A DNA stretch of 64,000 bases, from the NCBI GenBank assembly GCA_025558095.1, contig JAIVFI010000001.1:758501-822500 (forward strand). The letters are read 5' to 3'. Shown piece by piece: positions 55,204 to 64,000 of this stretch. This DNA comes from Hyaloraphidium curvatum. Lineage: Eukaryota > Monoblepharomycota > Hyaloraphidiomycetes > Hyaloraphidiales > Hyaloraphidiaceae. How positions within the stretch are numbered: the first letter of the stretch is position 1; each line of letters starts with the position of its first letter. The translations under genes were made by a program, and so were the position numbers. The notes below the pieces were generated by a model. It was not told the origin of the DNA, did not search any database, and saw only the letters and a program-made list of their open reading frames with translations.

Positions 55204-57705
55204 TCAGCTTTTTCGAAAACAGGACGGGTCGGCCAATGCGACGGCCTCGTGGATCTTGGCCAGGAGGTCCGAGTCCGAAAGGAGGGCGGAGGGGAGGGCG
55301 GGATACGAGGATGGCAAATACTGAGATGGGCGTGAGCAGGGAGGCGGTGGATTGTGCGTGAACACCCACCTTAGGTTTATCGAAAGCGGTATGGAGGGGA
55401 AGGAGGGCGGAAAAGAAGATAAATCGAACGATGAACTGCTTCAAGAAATCGTCCTGCGCGAAACGGCGATATGCTTTGTCTGGCGACGACCGTCAGTTGC
55501 CACCTCAAGCATCACCAGCGACCGGAGACCAACCTATTGCGGGATCGTCCCGGGCCAAGAGGTCGGCGATGTGGTCCTCGATCGCCGTGAAGAGCGCGAG
55601 GCACTTGTCCCAGGTTTGGGACGACAGGGTCTCGAAGCTGCACAAGAGGGAAAAGGCCTTTATCGGGCAGTGGAGGAACAGGGTAAAGAGGTTGCCGATC
55701 TGCGCAGAGTCTGGAACGACGGAGTGTCAGCGACCCAACCAGGCAGTGACGGTCGACGCGCAACGCACCGACGATGTTTGCCGGGTACTCCGTCGGCGAC
55801 ATGAGCGCGACGACCGGCTGGGAAAAGACGCGCGGGAAATCCCGGAAAGCCGTGCTGCTACTGCTATCCAAAATCAGGAAGAGGGGTTTCCGGGTGAACG
55901 GGAGCACGTCCCCGGGGTACAGGGCCTGCAGCTCGGCGAGTTCCGGCTTGTCGGCCTTGCGGGCCGTCGTTCCCGTGGCGATTCCGCCGCCGTAAACTGG
56001 CAGAGGTCAGAGGAGCAGCGCCGCCTGAAATGCCAAACCCACATGGCTCGACCGATTCGGGCAACTTCGACGAGCGTTTTGCGCCGTCGGCAGACATGTA
56101 TAGCAGCATTGCCGAGTTGTCGTTGATTTCCTGCCGACCGGTGTGAGGTTCCGCCACGACAGCCGCGGTAGTCCAACAACCTTGAAGGCGGCGGTCAAGT
56201 AGAGCAGCAGCTGCCCAAACGTCGGCCGGTAGAGCAGGTACTTGTGCGGATTGGATCTCCGCTGCGATTTGCCGTCCTCGTTCTTTTCCGACCCCTCGTT
56301 CTTGTCGCGGTCGCCCCCGGTCCCTGTCGCGTCGATCCCCGCCTCCCGCGCCGGTGCCGCCCCGCCGCCGTCCCCGGCCGGCGGCCCCGTGGGCCGCGCG
56401 CCGAGCACCGGTTCCCGCTCCAGCGACTGCAGCATCCGGTACATGTCCAGGCTGAGCTCCGAGAACTTGACCTGGCGGGAGGGATGGTACCGCGGACGCG
56501 CAGCGGGCCGCAAAAGCAGCCACCTGGTTCTGGTTGTTTCCCACGACGATGGCCTCCTGCAGCCGCAGCCTCGGGCCCGGCTCCTTGTCCGCCTTGCCCC
56601 ACCGGTCGCCCTGCAGCCGCTGCGGGGCCGACAGCGTCTGCCCCTGCTCCGAGACGGGGAGCACCTTGCGGTCCGCCTCCATGAAGTGCGAGATCTCGGT
56701 GATGACCAGGTTCCACTCGGCCGCGTCCGAGGGCTTGAAGATGCGCGTGTACTCGTCCACGTGCTGGCTGAGCTCCTCCATCGCGGGCTTGATGAGCGAG
56801 TGCCGGTTCAGGAGCAGGCACACGACGATGTAGCGGGCGTAGTAGCGGAGCTTCTTGATAACGAGGGCGGGGTTGCGGCTGTCCATCACGTCCTTGAAGT
56901 ACTGCCGGTCCCGGATGGCCTCGTAGAACACGAACGACTCGTGCAGGTAGTTGGTCTCCGAGGTCCGCAGGAAGAAGTGGTAGTAGAGCTGAGCGACCTT
57001 GGACGCGATCTCTCCAATCTCCCATCGTTTAAGCCCATCTTAACCATCCAAATCGTTAGACTGCCAAGCTTCAAAAAAAGAATGTGGGATGCTCACAGTA
57101 GTCCTTGTTCTCCAGCACGGCCCGGTGCTGCTGCTGGAACTTCCAGAGTTTGGTGTACACCTCGAACGTCCGCTGGAAATACGGCTGCCACGTCTGCCGG
57201 CGGCGAGAAGGAACAGTAAGACGAGAACGAGGCGCGTCACGAGGAGAACGACGGTCAGGAGCTGGGAGACGCGGTGGCGAGGCTGCCAACGTGCCTTTTG
57301 CCCCCCCGTCGGCGGCAGGTCCCTGCGATCCCGCGGGCGGCGAATGAAACGCGTCCGACTGCAAGCACGGCACCCCCGGCCCACCTGAGTCCGGCGAACA
57401 GCTGCTGGCTCTTTTCCAGCAGCGACTGGAACTCTGCGGCGGCGGTCAAACTCCGTCGCCCTTCCTCCCGCCTCGGACGGCCCACCCTCCACCAGCCGCG
57501 CGCTGGCCTGGTCCATGACCGGCAGCTCCCGCGGCGCGTCGACCATCACCGGCGCCGCGGAGGGCGGCCCGGCCCCGCCCTCGGACGCCGGCGGGATGAC
57601 AACGACGCTGCCGAGCACCGGCGGGCGCGTGGGCTGCGACGCCGTGGGCCCGTCGGGCGGCGCGTCGGACGCGGGCGCCAGCGGGTGCGCTATGGGATCC
57701 GACAT
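55204..57705 (-). CDS. SCAI family protein
   Basis: 639-residue homolog of animal SCAI, which binds the transcription cofactor MRTF and also 53BP1/Rev3-type repair factors. Eleven exons: 57705-57486, 57433-57385, 57322-57295, 57193-57097, 57038-56524, 56471-56181, 56130-56043, 55996-55769, 55710-55534, 55479-55370, 55320-55204. Conserved stretches in order: EFQSLLEKSQQLFAGLRDLP, then TWQPYFQRTFEVYTKLWKFQ, GLKRWEIGEIASKVAQLYYH, VIKKLRYYARYIVVCLLLNR, VKFSELSLDMYRMLQSLERE, NPHKYLLYRPTFGQLLLYL, PFTRKPLFLILDSSSSTAFR and FLKQFIVRFIFFSA. Exon 3 is a 28-nt microexon, and the intron after it uses a GC donor (AAG/GCACG). Homology spans the whole protein. A role in repair or transcription is inferred only. 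Confidence 0.9.
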
Positions 57706-57857
57706 GGCGGCCGGTGTTCGGGCGCCCAAGGTGGCGGCGGTTGAGAGACTGGTCCCCTTCCCGCACCGCCGCCGCTTCGAATCCGACCCCGGATCCCGTG
57801 CCCGTCCGCCCCTGCAAACCCCAATCAAACCCCCGGCATCCACTCTACAGCACCTCC
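57706..57857. promoter_or_regulatory. Shared divergent promoter, SCAI / DNAAF11
   Basis: 152 bases between the start codons of two divergent genes. No X-box-like ciliary regulatory motif was identified by eye. Confidence 0.45.
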
Positions 57858-59433
57858 ATGCCACAACGAAGTACCCTCTCCCCACCTTCCCCCTTTGCCC
57901 GCCTCACCACCCCCGGCCCCCAGTCGACCTCCCCCTGCTCCGCCGCCGCGCGGAGCACAACGACGGCATCGTCTCCACCCTCCGCGAACTGGCCCTGCAC
58001 CAGCTCGGCATCGCCAGGATCGAGGGGCTGGGCACGTACTGCCGCGGGCTGCGGATCCTGCTGATGCAGGACAACCTCGTGGGGAGGATCGGTGGGTCCC
58101 CCCCGGTCGTTGGAAAGGCGGGGGGCTGACGGCGGGGAAGAGGGGCTGGAGAAGCTCAGGGATCTGGAGTACCTCAACCTGGCGGTGAACAACGTGCGGC
58201 GGGTCGAAGGGCTGGGGCGGTGCGAGGCCTTGGCCAAGCTGGACCTGACGCTCAACTTTGTGCGCGACCTGGGGTCCGTCGAGAGCCTGCGGGCCAACGA
58301 GCTGCTGGGGGAGCTGTACCTGGTGGGGAACCCGTGCTGCAGCCTCCAAGGGTACAGGGAGTTTGTCGTCGCGGCGCTGCCGCAGCTCAAGGTGAGTAGC
58401 GTGTGCGTTGAAGGAAGCCCCACGGCTGATGCCGTGACAGGTGCTCGACGGGCAGGAGATCACCGACGAGGAGCGCCGCGAGGCGCTGGCGCGGCAGGAA
58501 GAGGTCCGCGCCAGGATCTTTGAGCAGCTCCGCGCCCTCCCCGCCGAGGACGACGCCGCCCCCGCCCCGCCCGAGGCCGACCTCGAACGCCGGCGGGAGA
58601 GGTTCTGCGGCGGCACCGCGCTGCCGCACACGCCCGCCGCGCGGCTCGAGGTGGCGAGGGAACTGGAGGAGCTGCGGGCGGCGGGGGCGCCGAAACCGCC
58701 GCCCATAGGCCCGGGGGGCGTGGCGAGCCTGGAGCCGCCGAGGGAGGAGGTCAGGATGCGGCTGCGGAAGGAGGACGGGACGCCGTACCTGCGCAACGAC
58801 GGGCGGTGGAAGTTCGAGGTCAGGGAGAGGGGGAGGACGGTGGTGCTCGACGTGGAGCTGGGGAGGGAGGTGCATCCGGACCAGGTCGACGTCGAGGCGT
58901 GGGGGCGCTGGGCGAGGGTCGCGGTGCTTCCGCCGGGGGTGGCGGCGCCGGAGGGCGACGGGGAAGACGGGTGTGGTGCAAAGGGGGGGAAGTACCTGCA
59001 GCTGGAGCTGCCGTGCGAGATCGACGGGTTCGCGGCCGAGAGGAGCGCCGCGAGCGGGAGGGTGCGGCTGACGATGCGGAGGGCTGCCGGGGCTGCGAAG
59101 CGCGAGGTCGACAAGGAAGAGCTGCCCACGGTGGGCAGTGCAGAGACGCTGAAGGAACTGGCTGCGAGGGAAGAGACCGAGGAGCGCGACGCCAAGTCGA
59201 AGGAGGAGGCTGCGAGAAAGGAAAAGGAAAGGGCCGAAGAGGCGGCCAGGAGGGAGGCAGCTGCATCCAAGAGGCGCCACCCGATGCACAAGCTGCGGAT
59301 GGAGCTCCGCGACGGCGACGAGGAGGGCGGAAGCGCATGCGGCGGGGAGACACTTCCGCGACGGAGGCCGATCGCGGACCCCGGGAGCGGATGGGAGTCG
59401 ACGGCGCCCGTGGCCATGCTCAGCTTGAATTGA
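57858..59433 (+). CDS. DNAAF11 (LRRC6/TilB) dynein axonemal assembly factor
   Basis: Cytoplasmic factor needed to pre-assemble the outer and inner dynein arms of motile cilia; 474 residues. Exons: 57858-57870 (13 nt), 57924-58091, 58141-58391, 58441-59433. The start MPQRIDLPLLRRRAEHNDGI matches [20 protein letters not shown] of human LRRC6. Leucine-rich repeats cover residues about 20-140, for example LALHQLGIARIEGLGTYCRG, LEYLNLAVNNVRRVEGLGRC and LAKLDLTLNFVRDL. The LRR cap follows: GNPCCSLQGYREFVVAALPQ, then VLDGQEI. A charged helical segment leads to a CS-like domain (residues about 255-360, including VVLDVELGREVHPDQVDVEA). The tail is Glu/Lys-rich and includes KRRHPMHKLRMEL. Along with the fungal markers in the window, this argues for a flagellated life stage. 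Confidence 0.9.
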
Positions 59434-59916
59434 AGAGATGGATCCGAGGGTCAGATGCGGGATTCATCTTGCAGGCTGCGCGGTTCGCTGCTGTCGGAAC
59501 ACGGGCTTCTCGGTGGCCACACTGTGGTGGCGGTTGCCACTTGCGCCCGGCGTGGACGGCACCGGCAGAACGTTAAATGATGCAGTCCGTCGCAGCGTGC
59601 CCTTGCCAATAGAACGTCCAGGTGCCTGAGCGCACGCCGGTCTCCGGCAGTGGTGGGAGACGGTCGAGACCCGCTGCGGGGCGGCCACACGGAACGCATG
59701 GCCGGCGAGCCCATGCATCGGTTGAATTCGGTGGCCTGATTGGCACCTTGATCGTGGCCTTCGCTGGCCGGACGGCGTCGGGGCTCGTGCGGACGGCGCT
59801 GTGAAGTCGAAGGACCGGGTTCCGCAGGAGCGCCGACTCGACGACTCGTCCTCGAGTCCACCACCACCTCCCCCACCGCCCCCGCCCCGAGCCGCAGGGC
59901 CCCGAGCCCGCGGTCG
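59434..59916. other. Intergenic region between DNAAF11 and PSP1
   Basis: About 480 bases; 3' end of DNAAF11 and promoter of PSP1. Open frames on either strand here look like GC-driven shadows. Confidence 0.45.
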
Positions 59917-62139
59917 ATGAGCGATAGCCCGGGAGTGCCTAACGGGCACCACCGCGGGGCGGCCGGGGCGGCCGGGGCGGCGACCTTCGTGGGCAGCGGC
60001 GGCGGCGGACGCGGCCAGCCGGGGTCGCCCGAAGGCGGCACGCGCAGCAAGAGTATATCTCCGGGTGGCGGACTGCAGGGCATCTGGGCGCCGCAGGCCG
60101 ACGGTGGGTCTTTGCCGCCCGCGGTGGCGCACCCGACTGACGCGTTGCCGCTGCCCGCCGTGCTGCCTTCCCCGCCCGTGCTGCCACCGCAGACGACGAG
60201 GCCGCGTGGAGGGCGCAGGCCGCGCCGCGCCGCGCGTCGATCCCCTCGCTGGCGCCCGACGCCGCCGCGCCCGACGCCGCGCACGGACTGAGCCGCGCGC
60301 GCGCCACGTCGGTGCCCGCGCCGTACGCCGACATGGACGGCGACGCAGAGCCGCAGTGGGCGCGCGCCGTCGGCCCCGCGTGGAGGGGCGGCATGTGGGA
60401 CAAGGCGCGCGGGGCCCCGCAGCAGCAGCAGCCAGACGAGGCCGCGCCCGGCAGGCAGCAGCGCAGCCTGTCCTTCTCGCTCGGCACCTTCCGGCCCGAG
60501 GAGGACCCGCTGCCGGCTTCGTCGCGCACCGCCTCGGAGCTGATGCTGGGCTCGCCGGACGCGAGGCTGCGCGCCGCAGACGCCGCCTACCCCTACGGCC
60601 AGCGCAACCGCAGCAGGTCGCAGTCGTCGTCGGCAATCTTCGGCATCGACGAGGGCTACGACGCCTCGGAGGAGACCACCGTGCCGCTGCGCAGGGGCGA
60701 CGAGTCGCCCGGCTGGGCGGACGAGAGGCGCCCGCCGACCTCGCCGGCCTCGGCGCCGCAGCACCGCCGCTCGCTGTCCGTGACGCAGCAGGACTCGTGG
60801 GAGAAGGACTACCCGCCCACCACCATGCCGCTGGCATCGGGCGACGACGAGGGCACGCCGAACCGGAGGATGCAGCGCCGCTTCTCGCACTCGCCGCAGC
60901 TCTACTTTGACCACGCGGCCATGCCGAACCGGTGCGTCGGCCGATCCCCCCTCGCGCCCGCCTTGGCTCACTTTGTTCGCCCGGCAGACCCGGCGGCGAC
61001 GACGAGGAGCTCCCGCACTACGACGCCAACCGCCGGCGCCACTCGGTCGGCGCCCCGATGCTCTACGGCAACCTGGACGCCCCCCAGGACCTCTCCGACT
61101 CCTTCGCCGGCCTGCGCGTGGACGACGCGCCCCCCGTGCGCCCGTCGGTCGTCATGGGGACCTACTACGAGCAGGGCCCGCAGTACGCCGGGCAGCAGCA
61201 GCCGCTGTACCCCGAGGACATCAACGACTACTTCGAGAACCAGGAGCACCGCGCGCGCGCGTGGGTCGAGGGCACGCGCAACCTGCAGATGCAGCAGTAC
61301 TCGCAGCGCTGGCCCCTGTACGTGGTCGAGTTCAAGGCGGGGAGGAAGGACTTTTTCTTCGTGCCCGAGGGCGGCGGCGTGTCCCCGAAAAAGGGCGACT
61401 TTGTCGTGGTCGAGGCCGACAGGGGAAAGGACCTCGGCAAGGTGGTGCACGACTCGATCCGCTCCCAGGCCGAGCTGCAGGCCTACCAGCAGCTGCACCA
61501 CGCCAACTTCCTCGACAACCACGCCGGGAAGGAGGTGCACGCGAAAAAGATCTACAGGCTCGCGCAGCCCACGGAGCTGTCGATGCTGGGGTCCAAGATG
61601 GCGGACGAGGAAAAGGCCATGGCCATCTGCCAGGGCAAGGTCAGGTCCAAGCGGCTGCCGATGGAGGTCGTGGACGCCGAGTACCAGTGGTGGGCAGCAT
61701 CGCCTCCCCGTTCTCCGGTCCAGGATCCTCACACCGCCTCGCGTGTACCAGGGACCGCCGCAAGCTCACCTTCTACTTCGTCGCCGACCGCCGCATCGAC
61801 TTCCGCGAGCTCGTCCGGGACCTCTTCAAGATCTACAAGACCCGCATCTGGCTGTGCGCCTGCGGCGGGCAGGTCTCGCGCGACGGCGGCTCCGGCGACG
61901 ACGGCGGCGGCTCCCCGCAGCGCCCGCAGCGCGATTTCGCCCCGCGCGACTTCGCCCCGCGCGAGTACGCAGCCCCGCCGCCCGACTTCCCGCCCATGGT
62001 GCCCGTCGTGGTGCCGCCGTACGTCGTGGGGCCGCACTTCAGGCCCATGACGCTCGCTCCCGCCCCCATGGGCTACGTGGCGCCGATGCCGGCGGTGCCG
62101 TACCCAAGGGACGTGCGGGGCGTGGACGGGAGGCGGTGA
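59917..62139 (+). CDS. PSP1 C-terminal domain protein
   Basis: 671-residue protein with a C-terminal PSP1 domain, as in yeast PSP1/YLR177W and related fungal proteins. Exons: 59917-60103, 60193-60931, 60988-61689, 61752-62139. The first 390 residues are low-complexity (Gly, Ala, Ser, Gln-rich) with several basic RR-x-S sites typical of kinase targets (HRRSLSV, QRRFSHS, RRRHSVG). The PSP1 domain begins near residue 395 (WPLYVVEFKAGRKDFFFVPE), continues KGDFVVVEADRGKDLGKVVH, KIYRLAQPTELSMLGSKMAD, LPMEVVDAEYQW, and after intron 3 DRRKLTFYFVADRRIDFREL and VRDLFKIYKTRIWLC. A Pro-rich tail follows. The yeast relatives are linked to P-bodies or suppression of polymerase-alpha mutants. The biochemical role is not established. 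Confidence 0.9.
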
Positions 62140-62422
62140 ACGCGTTGTGGGGCGGTGGAAAGCACGCTCGATCGGAACGGAACCAGTTTTGGACCTTGGA
62201 CAGCGTTGGAACCGGACGGGATGGGACTGCACCCGGCGCCCCGGATCGCCGATCGCCCTCTCTGGGCGTGCCGGCGGCCGGGTGCGCCGCTGTACATAGC
62301 ACGACACCGCTTGCCGACGCCACGCCGGCAGCATCTTTAGAACTCAGGCGGGGCCCGCAGAGCCCCGCGCTGGTCGCGGTAAGGGGACTCTGACGTCGAA
62401 AAACGAGAGCAGAAACTATAGC

Positions 62423-64000
62423 TTAGAAAACAAAAGGAAAGTTGTACATAGCGGTGGAATGGAAGGCCTTGGGCACTTCTTTTTGGCGCGCTGCATCACA
62501 GCTCTTCATCTCACGCAGTCCTGGCGCGCATCGTTTCGCGGCCCGATCTAGCGTACCCAGCTCTTCGACCTCTGCGTACGAAGGTTGCAGCCGGCTAAGC
62601 CGCCCCCGACTACTGATCGCCCGCGGTCCCCGCCCTTGACCCCTTCGTCGATTCCGCCTTCGCCGCGCTCGGTCCTTGGCCTGGCACTCCTTCGAGCAGT
62701 ATCTAACGTTTTTGCACCTCGCGCAGCGCTGATAAAATCTTTGCTCGGGTCCCCAGTGACGATCCTGCATCCCTGGCACACGCTTACCCTCAAAATCACA
62801 CCGTCCCCAGAGGCGGCTTGCACGTCGCGCTCCGCGATCTGGCGCGACGCGGCACGGCATTCGGGCTTCGCGTCCGGCTCGCACAGAACGTGGAAGAAGA
62901 GAGTAATGCCCTTGCACTCCTTGGACAAGGCGATGTTCTGCACCAGGGGAGCGAACTTGGTGCAGGGAAGGTTGCAGGCGGCGCAGCGGAGGACGCTAGC
63001 CAGAACTTTGAGCGTGCCGGACGAGTGAAGCTGCACGACGTCCCCGAGCGCTTCGTCGAGGGCATCCTGTCCGGCAAGACCGAGAAAGATCTGGCGCACA
63101 AGAAACAGGTCCACGTCGCCCGTCACGTGCTGTTGGAAGCTGTTGTGATCGTCCTTTCCGAGCCGGAAGCTGAGAACAACGTCTGTCTTGACCCTTTTGG
63201 CTTCCGCATCTTCTCGCGCTGCGATCGGGCTCGGAGATCCAGAGCGGCGTCGGGGCGTCCATCGCCTGCACAATCTTTCTCTGCGCCTCAAATTGGCAGC
63301 TCTGCCGACCGCACGCGGGCACCACGGTACAGGCCGACCGCGGAATCGTCAAAGGCAACCCAGTCGTTTCGTCTTTCGTGAACCAAACCCGCTACCGACG
63401 GCTCCCTCCAATTCAGCCTGCTTGCCACAGCGGACGCATTCGCGGCCGCGCGAAGCGAGGAGCGAGTGCAGGTACGAGGCGATGTCCAAAAGCGCGGGAT
63501 CCGTGTAGCCCAGGCCCGCCTTGTTGTCGTGAATAAAAGCTTCCAGCGTCTGCTCGGAAACGAAGAATATGCGGCTGCCGTGTTCGCCAAAAGACTGCAG
63601 CCGCCTGTCGTAAACGCGCAGAGCGACGCAGATGGGAACTAACACCTGCGCCATTTGTGGAGCGCTGTCGCGCGGGGCGGTAGGTCGCGGTCCAAGAGAA
63701 GTGCGAGGTACGGCAGCGAGATGTCCTGCGGCGGCGGCTGCGCTGCGCAGCAAGAGTTGATTGCCAACGGGAGGGGAACTCGGGGCACCGGGTCGCGGCG
63801 CCAAATGGTTCTGTTTGGGTCTGTCGTGTCTGTGCGTGACGCGGGCGGGGGCTGACGATGGGAACCGAAACACTGCAAAGCCGCCAGTGAGCTCCTTAGC
63901 GCGCGGCAGATGTTTGGTCTGAGGTTGTTGTCGTGGCCTGCGCGGTGCAATCGTGTCCTCCTGCTGCCTTAGCAAAGCGGCGTCGATTCTGTCCAAGCTT
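62423..64000 (-). CDS. MYND-type zinc-finger protein (partial, 5' end missing)
   Basis: Leftward gene that enters from the right edge; exon structure only partly resolved. From the edge, one exon reads QDISLPYLALLLDRDLPPRA and ALHKWRR, spliced (GTGTTAG...TACGACAG, about 63598-63646) to RLQSFGEHGSRIFFVSEQTL and YTDPALLDIASYLHSLLASR, then a first Cys pair ECVRCGKQ. A second part reads SFQQHVTGDVDLFLVRQIFL and VLRCAACNLPCTKFAPLVQ. The last part contains RCARCKNVRYCSKECQAKD, which is the second half of a MYND finger, probably joined across a 59-nt intron with a GTAAGC donor at 62734-62792. The exact pairing of the first MYND cysteines and the junctions near 63290-63400 are unclear. MYND fingers bind Pro-rich peptides in co-repressors and assembly factors. 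It does not resemble ZMYND10 outside the finger. Confidence 0.55.

Noticed and set aside
59451-60971. Long - strand frames opposite PSP1
   Set aside because: Low-complexity Arg/Ala-rich translations with no domain; the + strand PSP1 reading is unambiguous.

Overview
The window is nuclear DNA of a GC-rich, gene-dense eukaryote. Nearly every gene is cut by short introns (mostly 45-130 nt), intergenic gaps are usually 50-500 bp, and no bacterial operon, phage or plasmid signature is present. A GATA factor that combines an AreA/Gln3-type (DUF1752-like) motif with one C-x2-C-x17-C-x2-C finger, a CYC8/SSN6 TPR co-repressor, a PSP1 protein, an MSS116-type helicase, a PEX4 E2 and a KAR5-type karyogamy protein point to Fungi. 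A DNAAF11/LRRC6 dynein-arm assembly factor, a long NBAS-type Sec39, SCAI and METTL15 are lost from familiar yeasts. I therefore infer an early-diverging, probably flagellated (zoosporic) fungus or a close relative; the species is not determined.

Layout, left to right. 0-5.7 kb: 3' part of a transportin-3/MTR10 importin running off the left edge, a tandem pair of intronless sulfotransferase-like genes (first copy broken) and an SR splicing factor. 6-14 kb: one large NBAS/Sec39 vesicle-tethering gene. 14.1-18.5 kb: DHHC palmitoyltransferase, small hypothetical, UBE2D/E-like E2, two-domain Dabb protein. 18.9-31.6 kb: GATA factor, WD40 protein, NatB catalytic subunit, X-family DNA polymerase, ankyrin/coiled-coil protein, KAR5-like protein, oxysterol-binding protein. 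32-36 kb: CYC8 and PEX4. 36.1-42 kb: four consecutive mitochondrial genes (COX11, MSS116-like helicase, GrpE, mitochondrial PheRS). 42-55 kb: TBL1/SIF2, PPP4R2, glycine-cleavage T protein, TRAPPC5, mS33, RPB5, prefoldin 6, a mitochondrial KHE1-family protein, a hypothetical, METTL15, a SWIM/RING protein. 55-64 kb: SCAI, DNAAF11, PSP1, and a MYND-finger gene running off the right edge.

Most genes are conserved housekeeping functions (vesicle traffic, transcription, splicing, mitochondrial biogenesis) and do not form one pathway. The architecture is the notable feature: repeated head-to-head pairs share promoters of about 75-200 bp, convergent genes end 11-100 bp apart, and intron 5' ends favour GTGGG over GTAAG. 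Exon boundaries were placed by hand from reading frame, GT/GC-AG dinucleotides and protein-family knowledge; no alignment or RNA evidence was available. I recognised no tRNA, rRNA, CRISPR array, transposon or virus-derived gene.
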